From assembly GCF_020283565.1 (NCBI RefSeq), contig NC_060060.1, positions 44,578,001-44,642,000 of the forward strand: a stretch of DNA of 64,000 nucleotides, in the 5' to 3' direction. The translations under genes were made by a program, and so were the position numbers. A model generated the notes under the pieces. It had not been told where the DNA came from and did not search any database. It saw only the letters and a program-made list of their open reading frames with translations. The stretch comes from Trifolium pratense. Taxonomy: Eukaryota; Streptophyta; Magnoliopsida; Fabales; Fabaceae. Of the stretch, positions 1-12,500 are shown in pieces (the stretch's first letter is position 1; each line of letters begins with the position of its first letter).

Positions 1-121
1 TAGTGTTTGGAGTGTTTATGCATTTTATATGCTTCAGCCTAAATAACTTTTGCATAAAAAACACAAACTTTTAGAACAATTGGTTCTAAAAAACATCTAA
101 CCTTATAACTATGAACTGCAG

Positions 122-1341
122 GACTTGGCTCATTTTTACCACATGATTATATTAGCATCTCAACTGAGGCATCAGAAGAATCAGAATATTACAGTGCAAC
201 ATTGAAGAATACCATGCTTCAAGAGAGTAGTGAGTCAGATCCACTGCATAAATCAAGACAACATGACACAAGTATATCCTTAGAGAATATGGAGTCTCTT
301 CTAATTGATGAGGAAGTTGTTGGGATTATAACTTTGGAAGATGTCATGGAAGAGCTACTTCAGGTTAAATTACTGTCTATCATAGATACTATAAAAAAAT
401 TCTTCTTCTAGACCCTCTCTGCTATACGAGTCGAGTCATATGAATCCATCGTAAATCTCTTTTTAGAGTCAATTTTTCTATACACAAGACTCGAACTGAA
501 ATCTTACTTAAAGAAATCAAACTCCTTGTCACTTTGACCAACTGGCTTTGGTAGAAATTTGGTTTTCAATTCAATAGTGATAGCCAACAATTTTACTTGG
601 TTGCTGATTTATACAAATTAATATACTGACACTTCAAATTGAATGGTGTCAAACACAACACCGACACGTGTGGTTGCATTTAATCAATTCTATTTTCTTA
701 AACTACTACTCATGTCTATGTGTTAGTGTTATGTTTGGTGTCATGTCACTGCTTCATAGCATTACACAAACCTTGCACAGATAATTAGTAATTCAGTAGG
801 CACTAGCTATGAATCGCTGACACGGACACTAACACTAACACTGACACATTGATACTATTAATAATTTGAGAAAATGAATTAATTAAATGTATTCACATAT
901 GTTGTGCCAGACACCAAACACACATTTGATCATAAGTGTCGGTGATACAAAGTACACCGTTGATGTTAATTAATATTAACTTGTATAATACAGCTACTAC
1001 TTTTTTTTATCTCTGCATTTTAAATAAGGATGCTAATACATAATTGTTTTGATTATTCAAGGAAGATATATTGGATGAAACTGATCAATATATTGATGTC
1101 CATCAAAAGTGAGTACAATTTATAATTCCATAAACACATTGCTTTAGTTATTATAGTCTTAGATTTTTTATGCTATATATCTTGTTTCAGTATCACAATC
1201 AAATTGCAACATCCAAGAAGAGGGACATCAGGTTCTTCCAAAAGAGCTTCAACTTCTCATCAACAAAGGAGAAGTTCAGATGCATCTCGAGTTCGATTTT
1301 CAACTCCTACATTTACTTCACCAATTTCTCCTTCCAACTAA
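122..1341 (+). CDS. DUF21/CBS domain (CNNM-like) membrane protein, 3' end only
   Basis: Three terminal exons fit one reading frame: 122-363, 1062-1108 and 1191-1341 (TAA at 1339-1341), with GT-AG junctions. The first exon opens after a tgcag acceptor, so the upstream exons lie outside the window. The visible protein has a Ser/Glu-rich linker and then VGIITLEDVMEELLQ followed by EDILDETD, the typical end of the CBS-pair domain in plant DUF21 (CNNM/CorC-like) proteins. The tail is basic and Ser/Thr-rich, with the run HQQRRSSDASRVRFST. Family members have an N-terminal DUF21 membrane domain and are linked to metal ion transport; that half is not visible here. The family call is firm; substrate and subcellular site cannot be read from this part. 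Confidence 0.85.
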
Positions 1342-2052
1342 AACTAACTAGCTCTCACATGGTTCTGCTAACAAATTTGTGCCAATTGTTTTAATTTCTC
1401 TGTCTCATCTCATGTTTGTTTATTGAGTATTTATGACATAAATCTCTCTAGACTCTCTATTCTTTCTTCTTCTTTTTTTTTTTGACAGAATTCTTTCTTT
1501 GTTAAATATATGTAAATTATATATATATTAAAATCGTTTAAGAAAAAATATACTTCATAGAACTTTATACTTGTCATACTATGAGGAGCTATTTTTGTTT
1601 TTGAAGTATTGTTTTTTATTTATATAAACCAATATAAAGCATGCAAAGTCATCACAATAGAGAAAATAATCCAAACTAGATTGGCACCGAAAACTAACAA
1701 TCATTTACAACACGCCATAAGAATAACAATAATAAAAAGAGAAAATCGAAGTACAAAGAAAGTGGAGGACATAAACTAAATCCACAAAAAGAGAAATTAA
1801 CAAAATGTTAAGGTAGGTATGCTAAACCTATTGCGGAAAATTCCACTCTGACAAACAGAGGAAGTAGAATCTGTTAAGAAATCTCACATCGGTTGAGAGA
1901 TGGTCTGACTAAGTGCTTAAAGCAAATTGAAAAAAAAATTATGTTTGTTTGTGGGGCACATAATTCATTCACAAATCTACAAGCAACATATCCTTAAATT
2001 ATTTGTATTTATTTAATATATTATTCTCATCCACACACAACCATTGCAAAAC
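1342..2052. other. Intergenic, AT-rich, with an LTR-like fragment
   Basis: No gene is seen between the two converging genes. At about 1873-2045 there is a stretch starting tgttaagaaatctcacatcgg, which resembles the start of short legume LTR/TRIM repeats (TG start, then a CACATCGG-type motif). No second LTR or target duplication was identified, so this is only a possible solo LTR fragment. The rest is low-complexity T-rich 3' flanking sequence. Confidence 0.4.
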
Positions 2053-2661
2053 TCAATTTGCAATTGTCAGTAATGGATTACGAACATTATTGAATTGACT
2101 AACTGGTGGAATTAAAATACAAGTGCATGTGTTTTTTCTACAATGAGGAGCACCACTAATACCAATAAGACAATTACAACAATTTGAACACGTATTATCA
2201 TTTTGACATGAGCTTGGACAATCTGCCGTACAATCTGTAACTCTCTGTGGGGTTACAATCTCACCATTGATTCCTCCTTCTACATGTTCCATACACATAT
2301 CTGCACATAAAAGATACATGAAATTAAGAATAATGTTATATCTTTAATAAAAAAAATGTTTTACAATGTAATTAAAATGCAAAATTTAGATTTGATGGGT
2401 GAGATCAATTAAAATCAAGTTATGACGAATAGAATATTTTGTGACCCGTGAGCTTAACTCAATTGGTGAGGACATCAACATTTTACATGAAGAGGTTGGG
2501 TTCGAACCTCGGACATTCCACTATACATTAAAAAGGTTGAATTTTTAACCACTAGACTCTCTGACAAAAAAACAAAAAGAATATTTTGTCAAACCTGATG
2601 CAATGATCAATAAAGCAACAAACAATGTAAATTTGAGAGAAAAATGTCTTGTTGTTTCCAT
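2053..2661 (-). CDS. Secreted cysteine-rich peptide, two exons
   Basis: Exon 1 is 2661-2595 and exon 2 is 2300-2053, joined by a GT-AG intron, giving 104 aa. The first exon encodes METTRHFSLK followed by a hydrophobic stretch ending LLIIAS, a clear signal peptide. The mature part has about 11 cysteines, crowded between TDC and CTC, with an adjacent NCCNC motif. One signal-peptide exon followed by one cysteine-rich exon is the layout of many legume secreted peptides (NCR and defensin-like), but the spacing does not match the 4- or 6-Cys NCR pattern and I cannot name the family. An odd cysteine count suggests one free Cys or a dimer. A TATA box lies about 50 bases upstream of the ATG. The intron carries a SINE whose target duplication ends a few bases from the 5' splice site. 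Confidence 0.7.
2443..2577 (+). mobile_element. tRNA-derived SINE in the intron of the cysteine-rich peptide gene
   Basis: There is an A-box-like GAGCTTAACTCAATTGGT near 2450-2467 and a B-box-like GGGTTCGAACC at about 2498-2508, followed by an A-rich tail. The body is flanked by perfect 12-bp direct repeats AGAATATTTTGT (2431-2442 and 2578-2589). It is inserted antisense to the host gene. The same head type recurs at 24202-24320. Confidence 0.8.
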
Positions 2662-2708
2662 CTTAATTAGTTATAAATTATAATACATATGTTCTTTCTT
2701 CTGGAAAA

Positions 2709-2720
2709 TATTTATATAGG
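2709..2720 (-). promoter_or_regulatory. TATA box of the cysteine-rich peptide gene
   Basis: On the minus strand the sequence reads CCTATATAAATA, about 50 bases before the ATG at 2661. That leaves room for a start site about 30 bases downstream and a leader of 20-30 bases. This is inferred from sequence and spacing only. Confidence 0.5.
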
Positions 2721-3814
2721 CAAATTGTTTCAATGCTACCTTTTTTTTTGTTATATGGAAGAAACAAAGTCAACCATTTTTTATGAAATTGTATTAATTT
2801 TAATGCTTGAATAAGTAAAAGAATAAATTTCAATAAAAAAAAGGAAAACAAGTAAAAGTTTAAATATAATATAATTGTATAATTCTAGGATAAAATTAAA
2901 TGCGGATGATAAGGACAAATTTCATAGTAGTAATTAATTAATGTAGTCAACGAGAGGTTGTGTGGACAAGTTTGCTTCTTTATTTAGGACAAATTTTATA
3001 ATTTATGAAGCACATACCCATATATTGGGCACAACACATATATATTATTTTGACTAATTGTAATTTAAAAAAAATGACACAATTTAATATAATTATAAGT
3101 GTCGGTGTTTCATCGACACATTATCTACACTGAGACATGTCTAATCCGTAAAATTCCCGTGTTTCATAGGTTATACTTAACGATAATCAGAAAAATATGA
3201 ATATACAAAAATAATATTAAGACCTAAGATCGACTTATGGTATTGCGAACACCAAAAAACAGCGAGGTAGACAAAATTATTTTGTGTTGTCATCAACCTC
3301 AACAAAAAAAAAAAATCAGTTTAAAATTCACAGTACACATTTTACTCTTTCTCAAAAAAATGACATTTATAGAAAAAAAGTTAAAAGAAATTAAAATGGA
3401 AGTTTCTAAAATAGGAGTGGCAATTTTTTTTTTTTTTTTTGGAAATGAAGAGGGCTTTCGCACAAGGAGCGGCACTTATTTAGATCTAACATGCCTGTAT
3501 GCTTTGATAGTAACTCAAAAACGCGGATAATGAATGCGGATATGAATACTTAAATACCTAGAGGATACATGTACGGATACAAAGATATATTGTTATCCAT
3601 ACGAATATACTATAAGTTTAAATATGGATTGTTTTTTAAATTGTCGATACAAAGATATGTACTATATTACCCTACCCATAACTATTATATTTATTGTCAT
3701 TTCTACATGAAAGATATAATTTTTCAATCAAAAATATCCACACTATATGAGCGGAAAAAATAAAAAGTTAACTTGTGGTAAAGTAGAAAATAACTCTGTT
3801 TTTTTTGTTATTAA

Positions 3815-3960
3815 TTCTCAGGTTTTTAGGTGTAGGGAGTCCCAATAATTTAGTGTTCGGCTGCGAGTTAAGTAAAGTCTGACAAATAATTGTTCTCACC
3901 AGGAATCAAACTTGGTTTTTTCGAACGATTTGTTTTAGGACAGCTCATTAACCACTTAAG
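3815..3960 (-). mobile_element. Decayed SINE-like copy, same family as 27360-27525
   Basis: On the minus strand it reads a B-box-like AAGTTTGATTCCTGG, then a body with CAGACTTTACTTA and an end with several A-runs. The copy in the PPR gene intron shares this order with much less decay. No target duplication was identified. Confidence 0.5.
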
Positions 3961-3993
3961 TCAATATCTTTATTTGTATAAGAAAGAACTATA

Positions 3994-4069
3994 AGACTAT
4001 TATTGTATTTGATTAGTCAATAATTGGTAATCAAATACAATCATTGACTAATAAATACAATAATAGTCT
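3994..4069. repeat. Short foldback with a 27-bp stem
   Basis: The left arm begins AGACTATTATTGTATT and the right arm ends AATACAATAATAGTCT. The arms pair over about 27 bases with one bulge, around a loop of about 20 bases. It could be a very small MITE or a transcribed hairpin; no coding sense is seen. Confidence 0.65.
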
Positions 4070-4785
4070 AATAAGAACTTTCAACAAAAGAAAAAACACA
4101 AAGAACAAAGTGAGATGCAGCGAAAGTGAATGAGAATGAGAATGAATGAGGAAGAGTTGTAACCGGAAAAAAAAATGTTGATGGGAAAAGGGGAAAAGCA
4201 GGGAAAATAAATGAGGTCGAATGATATAAATAAAATTGTTGAAAGCGGGAAATTGAAATGTTTTTATAGGTTAAATGTAAACTAAACTGATTTTTTCACG
4301 AATAAAGTAAAATAGATTTTTTTTTATTGATAAATAAAGTAAAACTAATATTTGTCCATTAATATGAATTAAAAATAAAAAATATTTTGAAAAATAAATG
4401 CAAGAAGTTTAACAAGGTGGTTGTAATTAGGCGGATTGATTGAGTGTTTAGGAGGGAAACCGACACCGTATCCCGCTTTAATATATTAAAAGTTAAAAGT
4501 ATTTTATATTTTAGATTTTATATTAAATAAATAGAAATTGTGATTAATTATGCGTTCAAATTTATTGAAATACAAGATTAACATTTTAGTATTCTAACTT
4601 TAATCACAATTGAAACATATGTTATAATGGTTGAAAGATTTCATTGTAAGTAAGAAATTTAAGTTCAATTCTAATTATAGACAAATTTGTATTTTTTATA
4701 ATATAAAGCTGCAATAAAAAAATTTGGGGCTAGCATAACTTAACAACATAAAATAAAACATAAGAAATATATCAATTTCGAACTA

Positions 4786-5065
4786 TGGGTCATTTGTTTC
4801 AGATTTATTTTTTTTCAAAAAAATTTTTTTCTCTAAAAAATCACTTTTTTTTTTTTTATAATTTTACTTATGTTTGTTTAAGATTTTTTCAAAATGAAAA
4901 GCAATTTTCAATAATTTTCTTCAAAATCTATTTTTTTAAAAATTATTTTTTGAATTAATAATTTTTTGTGATGGTAAACAAACAGAAAATAACTTTAAAT
5001 TTACTTCAGAATCTCTTAAAAAATAGATGTTTTTTGAATTTTTTTTTTAAGCTTAAACAAACAGC
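4786..5065. mobile_element. T-rich MITE, inverse copy of the 29713-30021 family
   Basis: It begins GGGTCATTTGTTTCAG and ends near AAGCTTAAACAAACAG, with T/A-rich blocks between. The copy at 29713 has the same ends in the opposite orientation. It lies just upstream of the PrimPol start. Target duplication is not clear here. Confidence 0.5.
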
Positions 5066-5296
5066 TATAAATATTAGCTTAAAAAATGATTTTGAATATA
5101 GCTTATGGAGGCAAAAATAGATTTTTCATGGCTCGTCAGCCCTAATGATTAATTTTCTCATCTCAATTCCTCCGCAAAATTATCTTTTTTGGTGAATTCT
5201 TCCGCAAATTCAAATTCCCGCCTAACGGGAAAGTGAAAGAAAATCGAAAATTCCACAATCAGAAAATTCAAATTCTCATTTTCACAGAAAATTGAA

Positions 5297-8200
5297 ATGT
5301 CATCAACCTCAAACAACAACATGAACGATGTTGATCGTTTGTTCGCATGCTTCAAATGCGGTTTATCACCCCCTAGTAAGTTTTTCAATTCTCTCTTTTT
5401 TCCATTTTTTTTTTCATTTTGTTTTTGTTTTTCTCGATAAAAAATTGAAACAAACCCTAGGAAACTATAAGGTTCATTTTCCTTGTGAATTAATAGTGTT
5501 CATTTTTATTTTTTTTTGTGTTATAAAAAATAGTGCTGATTATTTTCTTATTGCTGAGTATGAAATTAAAAATGAAAAAAAATAATTGATGAAAAAATTA
5601 TGGTTGGTTCAGAATCTGCTTTGATTGAAAGAAAAAGGAGGAAAAGGAAATTGGAGAAGGAAATTCCAAAGAATGGGTCACCGGGAGAATGTTCAAATCC
5701 AGGATCAATTGGAGGAGAAGAGAAAACTCCGTTGTCTTGCATCAAAACAACAAATGTGGAATCTTCTATTGAGAAAGTAATTATTTCTGTTAGTAAACTG
5801 TTTTTGAGAGTTTTAAATTTATTAACTAATAATTAATTCTTTTGTTTTTGACATTTTTGCGTTTAATCTGCTAGGACTGGACAATTTCGGTTGTATTGTG
5901 TTTGATTTTAAGATTGTTTCTGAGACTAGATACATTGGGGGGCAAGGGAACAAAAACTGAAATTCGTGTCTCTTGCAAAATTACATCACAACTTTTTGTC
6001 CCAAGTACTAGTTGTAACAAAAAAAAATTATATTTTGTCCACCAAACATTATACAAGACAATAAGTTGTTCGATGCCTTAAAAGTTTGTCTTGTGTTGTT
6101 TTGTCCTATGTTGTTCCGTCGAGTTTTTACTTTTTGCAGATCAAACGAACCTTAAGATTTGTTTGGATTGACTTATTTGAGCATGTGAGACTGTTTGGAA
6201 GAACATATGGAAACAAGTTATGACTTGTCTATAAGTTGTTTAGAGCTTATTTCTGTATGCTCTCCATGATAGCTTATGAGAACAATTTAGAGTGTATATG
6301 GAAAACGTTATTTTATATTTTGTTATAGAAATAGCTGATACATAAGCACTTATATACTAAGAGCTTATGTTATAGGTTCTTAATTAAGCTGTTTATCCAA
6401 ACAATCTGAACAAATTACAAAATGTTGCTGTCAAATTATTGCTTTTTCCTAACTACTACTTGTCTTCAAATGCTATGAGAATTGTATGTATGTATCTTTT
6501 GTTATCTTATGGTTTAATTGTTTTATTTGTTTCTTTACATATATTTTTTAATTTTTATATAATGCACAAGATCATTACTGGTGCTACTTGGCTCATACTT
6601 CATCTTTGTGTCAACTAAATTTTCTTGCATTTCAGCTTAAATCAGCAATAGCTAAAGCAAAAAGCTCTAGTAATCGGAAGCAGATCTCGCCAGTTGTATT
6701 CTACGGTTCTCCTCATGGTGTGCCTCCGAAAAAACCGACCCGTTTATGGCGATTGTTGCATGAGATACGTATTGATCTCTCTCAGAGGAAAAAACTGAAC
6801 TTAAGGTCTTTTTCCGAAGCTGGTTTCTACCCGTTTACTTTTTCCACCTGTTTACTTTTCTTGTACTTAATGTATCAGAATATGACTTGAATCAAAGCTT
6901 TATTTTTCTAGGAAGGAAGTGTGGTCCACATTCCCAAGGCAGGATGAAGCAATAAACTTTGCCAAAGGACAAGAAGATGTCCATCTCTTTAGTTATCAAG
7001 ATCACTTCAATGGCCAGAGAAGGTTCCTTGCGTCTACATATACAGAATTCTGGCGAAGGTCTCCTTCGTATAATTTTCTTTCTCGTCTGAATCATCATCA
7101 TTTTCGACTGATTAGTTATGACTAAGATCCTTGTTTCTGTATATTCATATTGCTGAGTTCTGTACTCAGGTACAAAAACATGGATTCAAAATTCCGTCAT
7201 CATTATGAAGTGATTCAAGAGGTAAATAGTCTTGTATGTTTTATGTTCACTGATTTAACGAAAAAATGGTTCTGTCGTTACATTGTCATGTGAGCGGTCT
7301 GGGCGCCATATGCATGTTTGTTCCAGTCTTAAAAGTTTCTTTGCTCCCAGGGTTTACCATGCCACCTTTATTTTGATTTGGAGTTTAATAAAAGAGTCAA
7401 CGTAGGAAAGAATGGAGATGAAATGGTTGATCTTTTGATATCAATAGTTCTAGAAGCCTTACACGAAAAGTATGAAATCCATGGAGACCACGATTGGATA
7501 GTAGAACTCGACTCTTCAACTGAAGGTTTGGTTTTTCTTCATGCCTATTCCATTTGTAAACTGTAGTTCTGAAACCTATAGTGAATAAGATTTTTCTGCT
7601 TGCTTATATGCCTTTTATTTTGGGTTCCATCTTCATTTATTGAAATTTCTGAAACCTATAGTGAATAAGATTTTCTTTTATTTATTGTTTCTTAATTGTG
7701 ATTTAGGGAATAGTTTATAGTTAAACTGCATACACTCGCATTGACAGTTTGGCTTTGGAAAATATTGATTACCACACGAGAACCGGTGTTCATTGGTTCT
7801 ATAATTGCATGCTTTATCTAGTTGGCTCTCTCTCAGTACTTTATAATTCCTTATATGTGCTAGTGGATTGATGCGATTTGCACCATATAGGTAATTCAAT
7901 CCCTTGTAATTGTGTGGAGTGCTAAGGGGCTTTACCATTGAGCCAATTACACATTTATATTTGAATTAAGTGTTCTATATGTTTTTAGCTTTCAAAATGG
8001 AGCAATTGTTAGGTATTGCTATGACAAGGATTCTAATGTTTTCCCATGTATAATGATCCTTATCTTTATCCTTATAATTTCTTATTAATTTGACTTGTAG
8101 ATAAGTTCTCTCGCCATCTAATAATTCGCATACCAAAGGCTGCTTTTAAGGATAACTCCCACGCAGGTGCATTTGTTTCAGAAGTAAGTCCAAGTTTACT

Positions 8201-9478
8201 CATCTTTTCCCATCAAAGCTAGAGATAAAATTTGGAAGGCTTAATTAGTTAAATGGTCCCTTAAAGAGATTTTAGGTTTCACAATGGTCCCTTAAAGAAA
8301 AAAAGGTCTGAATTGGTCCCTTAAAGACATTCCGTTAGCCAAAAAGGTCCTTTCCGTTAAACTTTAACCCCAAATGTATAAGGTGGACTAACACTGTAAA
8401 TGGTCCACCATAGACCTCATTAAATTTTTTAATTATAAATTTGATCTTTTTCTTAAGATAACCTTTGTTGTTGATTTCAAAATAATTGCTTGTGTGAGAA
8501 ATGGAAGAAAACACATAAAGACCATGTTTTTTTGGTTCTGTAACACTAACATCCTATGGGTGGGTTTCGTTTTGCAAAAATTGGGTATATAGATGGATGA
8601 ATTGGGTATATAGAAAACACCAAGTTATGATGATGAATGGTGTGAAATAGCTAGCTGAAGTTGTGAACCTCGTGAGCATTGATGGCGATGGTATTGAAGT
8701 AGCAGTTTGGTTAGGAGAATGATTTTGGCTAATGGAATGATTTTGACAAGATGAGAAGTTTCCAGATCTTGCAAAGGATCTAAAGAAGAAGGATTTTTTT
8801 TTTTTATTTCAACTTTTCAGTTTGATGGGTTGAAATAATTTATGTGTTTTTTAATTTAAATTCTATGGATTGAGTTGTGTTTCTTGGATTTGTTTGAAGA
8901 TCTGGATATTTTTTTTTGTTGAAGTTTATGAGATGTTGAAGAAGAACATCAAGAACAAATGAATGAAGATGATGAAGAAAGGGGAAAAAATTAGGTGTTG
9001 ATGATTTATCATTCGAACAATATACATACAAGATCCAATGGTTCTGATTTGGACAAAAATATCTAATGGTTCACATTTAGACAAAATAACTTTTGATGTT
9101 AAAAGTTAACGGCAGGGACTAACTTGACTAACAGAGATATCAATAAGGGACCAATTCGAACTTTTTTTTCTGTAAGGGACCATTGTGAAACCTAAAATGT
9201 CTTTAAGGGACCAAAATACTAATTAAGCCAATTTGGAATTAGGGTGATATCCTATTAATTCATGAGAATCCACTACTCTTCATTTTCATCTTTCTGATAG
9301 GAAATTACATCAGAAATTTACAATGGGTCGACTGGTAGACCAAATTAGTCATGAGCCGAGGCCTTGAAAAGATTTACACAAAGAAAATGTCATGTGGCAA
9401 AGAGGAATAGGGGGACTTAAAAATAGAAATGGAAGAGAATAATGGAAAGGAATAGAAACTGGAAAAGGGTAATAATTT

Positions 9479-9510
<32 letters not shown>

Positions 9511-12500
9511 TGAGAGAGAGAGAGAGAGGTTTTCCTGCTTTTCTGGGAAGTGGGAACTAAGAGTTGTTTTCTTGCTTTTTCTGTTGTGGTAAGGTAACCA
9601 CTATTTCAGTAGAGATTCCTATATTCTCATGAATAAAAGAGGGATTTAATTTATCTGTATTATTTTCTATCATTTTCTTTAATCGGTTAACACACATAAT
9701 GAGTCATTTTATATATATTTTTAATTTAGTAATTATCAAAGCTTTGAAATTACTTACAAAAAGGATAATTATATAGTATTTCTTTTGGAGAATCATCAAC
9801 TATTGATTATATTGACAGATATGCTCAAGAATTCTAAACGCAAGGGGGAAAGATAAACGTTGTGAAAAATTGTTTATAGCAAAAGATTCAAGTACCGATG
9901 AATCTGCTTACCAACTTTTTGTGGATACTGCTGTATATACTCGGAATCGTGTTTTCCGTCTTCATCTATCTTCAAAGGCAGGAAAAAGTTCAATTCTTTT
10001 GCCAACAGAGAGATTTAAGTGCAAAAACTTGGTATGGCATTTTTCTTACGTAACATAGTGGTTTCAAATATTTTTTTTGTTTACAATGAGTTGGAGATCG
10101 AACCCAGCACCTATAGCATACTACCCAAATCCCTCACCACTAGACCAAACCTAGTGGCTTAGCGGTTTCAAATTTTACCATCAAAATAGTTTTATCAAGA
10201 AAGGATTTTCATCAAGGAAGAAGTAATAATAATAAAAATATGAAAATTGGAATAACTAGTGTCAGTGTTGCGGACTGCTCTTTGCATATAATAGAATGGG
10301 ACTCGACTGGAAGATAAAAAATGGGGAATAACCAGTCACCATTTGATTTTTTTTTTTTTTTGTCAATTAGAAAGGATTTTGGCGTGTGTTTTTGTTAGTT
10401 CTTGACCTGAGAAGCAAAGATTTTCTGTTGAAGACAGATAGGAGTTGTAGTATCTTATTCTATTTAAAGAAAGGCAAAAATATATACATTACCATGTGCT
10501 AACTGCAGTATTTATATATACTCAGGCTCCATTTGCTAAAATTAAGCTATAAGTTTGCTGATAGCTCAAAAGCTAGCTTATATCTGAAAAGATAGCTGAT
10601 GCATTGTTGCTGATGGCTTATAGCTGAAAAGCTAACTAGTTGAAATTGAAGTGTTTGGTAAATTTAGCCGTTGAAAATATAAAATGACATAAAAGTACAT
10701 GTTTTTTAAATTATTTTACTTTGTATAAAATAATAACACTCCTTAAGAGCACTACTCCATGTTTTAATTTAGCCAAAAATCATCTCTATGCGAAGATAAA
10801 AGAATTTGATTTATCTGAAGAAAAATAATACCATTTGTCCGAGTTGGGATCCTCTCCATTTTCTATTGTTTCCATTTCTTCCATTACCAAAGTTTTTAAA
10901 TGTTTTTGGGTGTATAAATGATATTTGAACCCACTTAATGTCACACTTTTACATTTATATTCCCAAAACTATATAATAATGGAGGAAATGGAAATAATTG
11001 GAAATGGAGAGGATCCTAACTCTGTCCATTTCTTTTCTTTATGTTAAGATGTATACTGGCGAATTTAAGTATGGTCTTATTTATCATATGAAATGTTGTG
11101 ATGATTTGATACAGAGAAATCCAGAATTGAGAATGAGAGCAGCATGAGTGGTATTTATATTCTTTATGTACCAGTAGTATTTCTTTAGTCAAAGATAAAA
11201 AAGAAATCTGGAAAAGAACTACTGTGGCAGGATTTTGGAAAGTAACATGAAGCAATAAACTACAAATGTCTGCAGTTTAACTTGAGTTTGTGGTCAGTTA
11301 TTTTATTTTACAAAATGAATAAGTAATAATATTAAAATAAAAGGTTAAAATGGGAGAAAATACAAAAAGCTATAAGGTCTAAAAAAAACTTTTTACCAAA
11401 CATATTTTATATTATCAAATAAGCTTATACGAGTTACAGAACGGACACTTATTTATTTTTCAGTTTTGTTGTTTAAGTGACAGAGTGAAGAAGACATGTT
11501 CATGGCTTCCTTGATCTGCAACATGGATGTTGATTGTGGAAAGCTTCTGGTCTGCAAACCAGACTTAGATTGCGTGAAGACTCTGCATTTTGATACAGAG
11601 GTAAAACTTCCATTGCAGCTATTTATTTCTTCTCAGTTTAATTTTAAGGCTGTCATATCTTTCAGCATTATAAAGTTTATTTCCTTAAATTAATGATTGC
11701 TGCTTATTTGATTTTGACAGTTGAATTATAATGTTGGAAACTCTGTCCAAATGCATCCAGAATTTACATTGAATACTTGCACAAGTGATGTTTCGGGAAC
11801 ATACTTCATGGGAAAGTCACCATTCCCATTTATCGACGAATTTATATTATCGGTTGCCTCTGTTGGGAATATACCAGGTGATTGTTATCAAAACTTGTTT
11901 CGATAGCAATAAATGGAAAAAATAAATGAGTGTGAATTTGTTTTACCGTTACGAGTTTCAGTAACAATACCTGCACCGGTGCAAGTATTCTATCCTCGCA
12001 AATCTTCACAAACTCCCATGATATCCATCGGTAACAGCTTCGTCCCACTTTCCCTTGGGCTTGGAGTCAGAGATGTTTGTGAGAATAAAGTTCTTTCAAA
12101 TTTCGTTAGTCTGAACTTTTTTGCTTGCTTTCTCCGCATAAAAAACATTGTGGTCCGCTGCCATCCGCCTAATTGCGGCATTTGGGTTGCCTTCATTGCA
12201 GCCTCCAACACCTTCATTGTGTTGGGTGTGAAGGGGTGCATTTAGTCCCACATTGCTTAGAGATATGGCTTGTGTAGTGTTTATATAGCTAGCTTGGGCA
12301 ACCCTCACTTTACAAGCCGGTTTTGTAGAGTTGAGTTAGGCCTAATATAAAATCTGACAGGTACCTGTCCCTATCTTGAGATTTCAATGTAATTCTACTG
12401 ACTGTGTTACTTTGCTGAATATATAGGAAAAATTCATAGTTGGTATTTATTCTCTGAATTTGGACTGATGGTCTACAGCATGACAAAAAACAGATACTGT

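Larger units (their letters stand above)
2721..5296. other. Intergenic AT-rich region upstream of PrimPol
   Basis: No protein-coding gene is supported; the open frames here are short and low in complexity. Recognisable content is a decayed SINE at 3815-3960, a short perfect foldback at 3994-4069 and a T-rich MITE at 4786-5065. The last 150 bases before 5297 are the presumed PrimPol promoter and leader, with no clear TATA box. Confidence 0.6.
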
